In this document: piece after piece, positions 59,769-64,000 of the stretch
Layout: each line of letters opens with the position of its first letter
How positions within the stretch are numbered: the stretch's first letter is position 1
From: Lutraria lutraria
Taxonomy: Eukaryota; Mollusca; Bivalvia; Venerida; Mactridae
DNA: 64,000 nucleotides
Assembly (NCBI GenBank): GCA_964023205.1
Contig: OZ026847.1
Location: 13,523,182-13,587,181 of the forward strand
Reading direction: 5' to 3'
The notes under the pieces: generated by a model
Told to the model about the DNA's origin: nothing
What the model saw: only the letters and a program-made list of their open reading frames with translations
Database searches by the model: none
Translations under genes and position numbers: made by a program

Positions 59769-62700
59769 CCATAATAGGAACACGAAAGCACCAACGCATT
59801 TGATCATAGACAGTCTTACCGTTTTCTTAGCACAAGCGGCTTTGAATTCTCTGTGTCCGTCTCGAAATGATTTGGTTTCTGTATGCATACAAGTCTACAA
59901 TAAAAAGGCTAATTGTAGTGTATTTAACGTAGGCGTGTGTTCAAATAGGTCTACTCTATCTTGTGTAATACTATAGCTCGGGTGTAATGAAAAGTCCTCG
60001 ATCGCCTTTGGTAATGGATTAAGTTTGGATACAATGAAGCAACATTTCGTGTCTCAATGAATTCCGTGCTCCATTGCATTTTTAGAAGCTGAATGTGCAT
60101 TTTTGTTGGCTGGCACTGAGCCAGACAATATAGAAGCCACATTGGAACTATGCTTTTCCGTCATGCTGTAATCTTGTTTCTTCATAAAGATATTGCTTGT
60201 GAGTTCGATCAGCTATTTAATATAATGTTCCTGCATTGTCGCGTCCAGTGTTACACTCGTGTACTATGAACTGCGGCAGATGAATGAATTGTTGCAATAA
60301 AAGATGAATTTATACATTTTTTAAAAAATACCGCGCCTTATTCTATGGAGTATAATGGTAAAATAGGAATTAATGATATCTAAAATTAACATAGATGTTT
60401 ATAAATCAGTATATCTACCTCGTCCCACTGACAAGTAATGGTAGACGTACACAGGTGCTTGTCTGATAAAGTTCCGTTACAGAAGTAACACACTTTGGCT
60501 ATAAGAAAGAAAATATAAAAAACATGCAGTACCCACTGCTTATGTATGAAAAACATGCAATTTTAAACTTAATTAATACCATCTTATATGATAGTTTATA
60601 CAGATAGTTTATAGATACTTCACAGTTATAATAAAACAAGTGAAAATTATTTATAATCTTAAAATGTACTTATCATGTGTGTCAATACAGGGTCCCAGTG
60701 TTATGAATATTTCTTTCATTGTTATAATGTTACAACAGAAGTCAAAAAGGTCATTTAATCAAGGTCAAATAAGAAATAAACCTGATACTAACGACAAACA
60801 TCACAAAATTTCGGACATGCTGCTTTTCGGATATTATCGTCAGAACAAAGGTCGGGTCTTGATATACTCATCCTTCTGCAAGCGTCAGAGTCAACGTCAT
60901 CACAACATGTTCCTATGGTAACAATACCAATCAATATTGCACCTGAAATGAGTACAGTTAATAACAAACCACAGTATATTAATTTATAAACCACTACATG
61001 TTCGAAGTTCGAAATGTTTTCTGTTTAGTTTAACAACCATTTTGAGGTTCGATACTAGTATTTAAGAATACGTCCTTGTCACGGCATAATTGGCACCAGT
61101 GAGCAAAATATATGTCATAAATCACAGATTACAGATTTCACGTGAGGATATGATAACTTATTTGAATGAAACCCTTCCTGTTTTAAGACGACTGAGATTC
61201 TGTACATGTAGTTGGAAAAAGAAGAAAACATTGTAATAAGTTGTAATACATATACATTGAATGGTTATTTGAATGTTCTAGATGGTGCCTCTGCGTCCAA
61301 TAGGTAATATTCTCTGACTAATCATGTAATCTATAACCCTTCACCGCTGTAAGTTCGAATCCAACCTGGAGCATTATTTTATATATGAGGGATTTGTCCA
61401 GCTAGTTAGAAGGTCGCCTGATGTACCCAGGTGTACGACTAGGTTAAAGCGGGCGAGTAGCCCAAATGACCTTGGCCCGTGATGAGACGTTAAACTCTAG
61501 AGAAAAAAAGATTAATTTTAATACGTAAGCGCGAGGATTTCGTCCGTATGTTGTTGTTGAAATAACAGAATACGTTCGTAAAATAATTGTTCTGTAAACA
61601 GTTTTTAATTGACTTACATAAAAACTGGAAGATATACATGTCGATGGTAACTCTGTGAAGTAGTCCTTTGCCCTTTTTTGGAGGTTTCTTTTTGTTATGT
61701 GTTACTTAGATAACTATACAATGACCAAGTCAGGCTTTTAAATCATGCCATTGCACTGCCAAGGTCATTTATTAATAGATAAAAACAACGCTTAACATTC
61801 ACTGAAAGACAAGTGAAGAATTCGGTGTAATATGTCAGTGATGTCAGTGACATAGGTGTAAATAAATGTTTGTTTCTGGTTATGTATTATCAAAATTTTT
61901 GTTTTTAGGTCGAGATTTTTGTATTGTCATTCTTGAAAGAGTTCGGACAGGTAAAAAAGTGAATAGGTGGCTGCACCGTTTCTCTGACTGGCCTAATCAA
62001 AAGGTCGAAGGAAAAAATATGATTGGTCGGGTTATCAGAAGCAAACAACGTTTAAGCCTTACCTTTTTCAGTAATGACTTAAATGAACAAAAAGCTGAGA
62101 TAAATGACATTGGGTGGCGATTTAGTTTTAGATTCTTGTAAATAAACAGGTACATAATTATATCAAGATCCTAATTTCAAAGATCATCGTCTCAAAAAAT
62201 GGACGGACATATCTTTTTTTTCAAGTTTAAATGTTTATAATTTTTTCTAGGTTTCCATGATACAAAATGATCTACCATGAGATTTTTAAAAAAACGATGA
62301 CATTCCTTTTAGTTTATTTCCCCTCTATTTCATTTCTCCATTTGAATTGAAAAAAAGAACATCCATTTCAATTAAAACTTACAGTAAAAAGATGCAATGA
62401 TACAGTGTCAATCTAATCTGATAAGGACAAATATAGGTCACCATGCATTCCTGCTAAGTCTGAAATAAATATACTTTGTAAAATTGTTGTAAAAATAAAT
62501 TATTTCACATATACCTTGTAGCATTACCCGGTTGGCTCTTTCTGTTGCAAGGCCAGAACTAATGCTCGTATGTCCATTTCGTACACAGTACACAATATGG
62601 TGTACTATGGGAAACACATACACTATTTCTTTAAGAACGCAAAGCATTGCATGTATGGTCCAACTTGTTATTTGCATTTCTTGTTTTGAATGTGCTTAAA

Positions 62701-63842
62701 GCACTGTTCAAGTAACTTCATATGAATCAACTTTATTTTTCAGATTGAGTACACTCTTGTCAAGTTTGATCATAATGATAAAAAGGCTGTGGTAAACCTG
62801 ACATCAAGTGAAGTATTGAAGAAACTCCATGAAAAATCTGGCTCAGACGAGTAAGTATGAAAAGGAGCATACTAAACTGCACTTTGTAATTCCGAGGCAT
62901 ATGAAGGCCGTGGTCGAGTTCCGGTGGTTACTGCACTGGATTTGTAAACCGGCGGTCCGTGTTAGATTCCATGTCGCGACAGGTCAAACCCTTCTATGAA
63001 CATTTGACAAAATGTCGATTTTCCTTCCATATGTGAAGTTGAACTTTCCTTCAGGAAGGGTTTAGTTAGTACTGGTTAGAATACCGTCCAGGAAAACTTG
63101 ATGGGTGAATCCGCGGAATTGGCCGCCGTATATAATTAAAAATTTGTTGAAAAACGGTGTTTTTACTATTCCAATTAGTCTTTTTTGATACTGTTCTAGC
63201 AATGTACAAACATTGATCTCATTCCATTCAATTACATGTTAATTAGGTGTAATTGTATGTATTTTTCCCAGATCGTCAATGTGTTTACCCTTTAAATGGC
63301 ATTTGTATAGCATGCATAATATTAAAGGAATAAAAGATATATTAAATTATCCAAATTGTTCAAATGTCTTAAACTATTAATTGTATTCCCACAATACAAC
63401 AATCGCAACAGAAGTACACCGGGAATATGAAGTATTGTATAAAGAATATCTTTATACTAAGAATAGTTTCATGTTCCCGATGCATTACTGTATTTTCATT
63501 TATTTCCGTTGGGCTCAATTTTCGTGGCTTTTACGAAAATGGCTATTTCGTGGGGGCATAAATTCGTGTATTTAGATTTTTGAAAAATATTCCTTATCTC
63601 TGCACTTAAATTCGTGGGGGTTTGATTTCGTCGATGAGCCGACCCACGAAATCCACGAAATTTAATCCCCAACGAAAATGAGTGATTCCAAAGTATATTA
63701 TAAGTTTCTATTACAGTGACGGACTAGCTAGATGGCATCCGGAAGTTTCAAAGTATATGATTGAAGGTATCCCTGGTAGACCTTATGGAATGAACGGAAT
63801 CATTGAAGGTTTAGTTGCCATAGAAACGAATATGAAACTCAG
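45255..63842 (+). CDS. GCLC: Glutamate–cysteine ligase catalytic subunit, first three coding exons (partial)
   Basis: Coding exons 45255–45404, 62744–62850 and 63717–63842 join in phase with GT–AG borders. They give the first ~127 residues of a protein usually about 640 aa. The start MGLL followed by the W-E and QFL-Q-Y pattern, [19 protein letters not shown] and W-PE—YMIEG-PG-PYG are diagnostic of eukaryotic GCL. The conserved Glu in the WGDEIE stretch belongs to the active-site metal/glutamate region known for the family. The enzyme makes gamma-glutamylcysteine, the rate-limiting step of glutathione synthesis, in the cytosol. An upstream in-frame ATG at 45135 is not favoured because conservation begins at MGLL. 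Intron 1 is 17.3 kb and contains two antisense genes. The gene continues beyond the right edge. Confidence 0.95.
45772..45946. repeat. Long hairpin (foldback element) in GCLC intron 1
   Basis: Left arm 45785–45846 and right arm 45863–45930 are near-perfect inverses (for example ACGGTCGCTCTTACTAT against ATAGTAAGAGCGACCGT, and CCAGCTCCAAAC against GTTTGGAGCTGG) around a 16-nt loop. The right arm has a ~9-nt insertion. Pairing continues less perfectly outward. Confidence 0.9.
46923..53812 (-). CDS. Secreted ShKT–LU–vWA protein, copy 1 (nested in GCLC intron 1)
   Basis: Six exons: 53812–53791 (22 nt), 53066–52917, 52085–52006, 51519–51445 (75 nt), 48231–48054 and 47452–46923. All have GT–AG borders, and the phases close exactly to 344 aa. 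Residues 1–19 are a signal peptide ([19 protein letters not shown]). Residues 20–57 are an ShKT-type six-Cys domain ending ACPKFCDAC. Residues 58–145 are an LU (Ly6/uPAR, three-finger) domain from KVCYFCNG through the 75-nt exon ([16 protein letters not shown]) to CCDSDFCN. Residues 146–168 are a Thr/Pro linker. Residues ~172–344 are a vWA domain with a full MIDAS: DVSGS (179–183), Thr in GYTTTG, and Asp in ITDD. No membrane anchor is seen after the signal. The domains imply an extracellular adhesion or recognition protein. The exact role is unknown, and I recognise no named family with this domain order. Confidence 0.88.
48955..49112 (+). repeat. Possible 3' end of a non-LTR retrotransposon
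   Basis: Two TTCTG-type short tandem tracts bound the segment, at about 48961–48974 and 49088–49105. The right one follows cttaataaagtatctg, a layout common at LINE 3' ends. It lies in intron 5 of vWA copy 1. Confidence 0.35.
50495..50822. repeat. 37-bp tandem repeat, about nine copies
   Basis: gacaccg recurs at 50508, 50544, 50581, 50618, 50655, 50692, 50729, 50765 and 50800. Units read roughly cgtgttattcttacgacacc followed by gcttgtaaataaaacga. Copies diverge throughout, with no conserved-repeat/unique-spacer structure. Confidence 0.9.
53378..53403. repeat. Poly-T tract
   Basis: An uninterrupted run of T lies in intron 1 of vWA copy 1, ~35 bp upstream of the SINE. Confidence 0.85.
53438..53655 (+). 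repeat. tRNA-derived SINE (family 1) in intron 1 of vWA copy 1
   Basis: The head has box A ttgaccgagtggt (53445–53457) and box B cttcgaatccg (53499–53509), resembling a Leu/Ser-type tRNA. It is followed by the body motif aattgtccagctagttagg and an end at about gcggcgttaaaccca. The homologous copy in the paralogue is at 61280–61500. Confidence 0.75.
53813..54350 (-). promoter_or_regulatory. Conserved upstream region of vWA copy 1
   Basis: About 500 bp upstream of the start codon aligns with the region upstream of copy 2 (61640–62150). Shared stretches include tgaaagacaagt-aagaattc, agcctta-c-ttttcagtaatga and ggcgatt-agtttta. Shared ancestry explains the similarity, but the region includes whatever promoter the genes use. 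No core element was assigned. Confidence 0.45.
54528..54745. mobile_element. MITE copy 2 (TTTCGTGG family)
   Basis: Same family as 13490–13701, in the opposite orientation: TACTGTGGAATCATTAATTT at the left, inverse of the ATTTTCATTT end at the right. Confidence 0.85.
54746..56346. other. Spacer between the two nested vWA genes
   Basis: No coding exon is supported. It holds a tRNA-like pseudo-gene at 55203–55272 and otherwise unremarkable AT-rich sequence. Confidence 0.5.
55203..55272 (-). repeat. tRNA-Thr-like pseudogene or SINE head (family 2)
   Basis: The minus strand shows a box A region (tgatctattggttgg), an anticodon-loop-like attgtaacc and box B gggttcgattcc. The ends are GC-rich (GCGGCC), but the acceptor stem does not pair in the normal register. 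It resembles the head of the SINE copies at 44.3 and 62.9 kb, without a recognisable body. Confidence 0.5.
56347..56577 (-). pseudogene. Truncated vWA exon (3' half only)
   Basis: This segment encodes the C-terminal ~76 residues of the same vWA domain ([14 protein letters not shown] through [15 protein letters not shown], then stop). It lacks the first MIDAS motif and the splice acceptor. At 56577/56578 it passes straight into sequence that is the 3' flank of vWA copy 1 (gagcccatcccactc, also at 46797). It is more diverged from both intact copies than they are from each other in this part. It may be the original 3' end of copy 2's exon, displaced by a later event. Confidence 0.8.
56704..61639 (-). 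CDS. Secreted ShKT–LU–vWA protein, copy 2 (nested in GCLC intron 1)
   Basis: Six exons: 61639–61618 (22 nt), 60942–60793, 60498–60419, 59894–59820 (75 nt), 59268–59082 and 57233–56704. Phases match copy 1 and give 347 aa. The signal peptide begins [13 protein letters not shown]. The ShKT domain ends ACPKFCDVC. The LU domain runs from [13 protein letters not shown] through [16 protein letters not shown] to CCDSDFCN. The Thr linker is three residues longer than in copy 1. The vWA domain starts at about residue 175 with DVSGS. The third MIDAS position reads GYMKTG where copy 1 has GYTTTG, so the metal-coordinating Thr appears replaced by Met. The ShKT exon read alone looks like a 68-aa ORF ending CDVCR, but the donor just before that stop joins it to the LU exon in phase. 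Confidence 0.88.
57518..58429. mobile_element. ~910-bp non-autonomous DNA transposon with ~80-bp inverted repeats
   Basis: The left end CGGTGGTTAACCGG and the following ~75 bp (cggacttttttggatcaaa, agactatttttga) recur inverted at 58343–58429. The interior has no transposase. It lies in intron 5 of vWA copy 2 and is absent from the 601-bp intron of copy 1. Confidence 0.85.
58700..58940. repeat. 17-bp tandem repeat
   Basis: About thirteen copies of ccaactcatt(t/a)taacag run with few variants through intron 5 of vWA copy 2. Confidence 0.9.
59708..59768. repeat. Poly-C plus (TC)n microsatellite
   Basis: An uninterrupted C run passes into a (TC)n tract, immediately downstream (in gene sense) of the 75-nt LU exon of vWA copy 2. 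Confidence 0.9.
61280..61500 (+). repeat. tRNA-derived SINE (family 1) in intron 1 of vWA copy 2
   Basis: Box-B-like agttcgaatcc (61352–61362) is followed by the body (atttgtccagctagttagaagg, gatgtacccaggtgtacgac). It ends near gagacgttaaactc. It occupies the same place relative to exon 1 as the element at 53438–53655, with shared flanks (gaggatttcgtc, cagaatacgttcg). Its box A is degraded. Confidence 0.7.
61640..62150 (-). promoter_or_regulatory. Conserved upstream region of vWA copy 2
   Basis: Counterpart of 53813–54350. The similarity fades near 62150, which marks the outer edge of the duplicated unit. The plus-strand 91-codon ORF here is not conserved as a frame in the paralogous region. 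Confidence 0.45.
62905..63165 (+). repeat. tRNA-derived SINE (family 2) in GCLC intron 2
   Basis: The Thr-like head (ggatttgtaaaccgg) and the body (cgattttccttcc, gttagtactggttagaatac, ggccgccgtatataatt) match the 44.3-kb copy. Confidence 0.7.
63486..63696. mobile_element. MITE copy 3 (TTTCGTGG family) next to GCLC exon 3
   Basis: Same family and orientation as 13490–13701, with the TACTGTATTTTCATTTATTT left end. It ends 20 bp before the first base of GCLC exon 3, leaving only a short pyrimidine-rich tract and the AG. Confidence 0.85.
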
Positions 63843-64000
63843 GTATGTATATTCTATTGTACTGTAACTTTACGACAACTTCAGCACACTCCTGAGTGTG
63901 ATTATACCGCGTTTAAGTTTTAAAAACACATGTACATGAAATAATTGTAGACAAACATGGCCGCTGCAGTTGTTCGTTTGTGGATGAGAGTGTTCGCATA

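Noticed and set aside
59629..59976. 115-codon ORF through the TC microsatellite
   Set aside because: It runs through poly-C/(TC)n on the plus strand. The real coding signal here is the 75-nt minus-strand LU exon at 59820–59894.
60788..60994. Stand-alone small ShKT peptide gene (68 aa)
   Set aside because: The frame begins in intron sequence. The exon has a real acceptor at 60943 and a donor at 60792 that join it in phase to the LU exon, exactly as in the paralogue.

Overview
The window looks like nuclear DNA from a bivalve mollusc. It is AT-rich, genes are split into short exons with GT–AG introns, and it holds several copies of short inverted-repeat elements and tRNA-derived SINEs. The species assignment is an inference. 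Almost no gene is visible as one long ORF, so the models below were built by joining exons by hand on splice signals, phase continuity and paralogue comparison.

Layout, left to right. (1) 1–7.6 kb: a dead exon of a lectin-type gene with an in-frame stop, a decayed Tc1-like transposase, G-rich minisatellites and a ~341-bp tandem satellite. (2) 7.6–24.6 kb: two paralogous, divergently transcribed secreted lectin genes, 578 aa on the minus strand and 528 aa on the plus strand. Each has a signal peptide, a Cys-containing domain resembling a bacterial-type SH3 domain, a Thr-rich mucin segment and two C-type lectin domains. Their proposed start codons are ~470 bp apart. (3) 24.6–29.8 kb: repeats and no convincing gene. 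(4) 29.8–32.65 kb: a five-exon LZIC gene encoding 190 aa. (5) 32.65–40.85 kb: gene-free, probably including long 3' UTRs. (6) 40.85–41.87 kb: a two-exon minus-strand ceramide-1-phosphate transfer protein gene (CPTP, 210 aa). (7) 45.26 kb to the right edge: the first three coding exons of the catalytic subunit of glutamate–cysteine ligase (GCLC), with a 17.3-kb first intron.

The most striking structure lies inside that GCLC intron. Two complete six-exon genes sit in tandem on the opposite strand, encoding secreted proteins of 344 and 347 aa. Each runs signal peptide, ShKT domain, LU (Ly6/uPAR-type) domain, Thr/Pro linker, von Willebrand A domain. The duplication includes introns, a shared SINE insertion and several hundred bp of upstream DNA. 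The vWA exon shows a near-identical tract typical of recent gene conversion, next to a truncated third vWA copy. The second paralogue appears to have lost the MIDAS threonine.

LZIC, CPTP and GCLC are conserved housekeeping genes. The lectin and vWA/LU genes are lineage-expanded secreted proteins, and a role in recognition or immunity is an inference from their domains.
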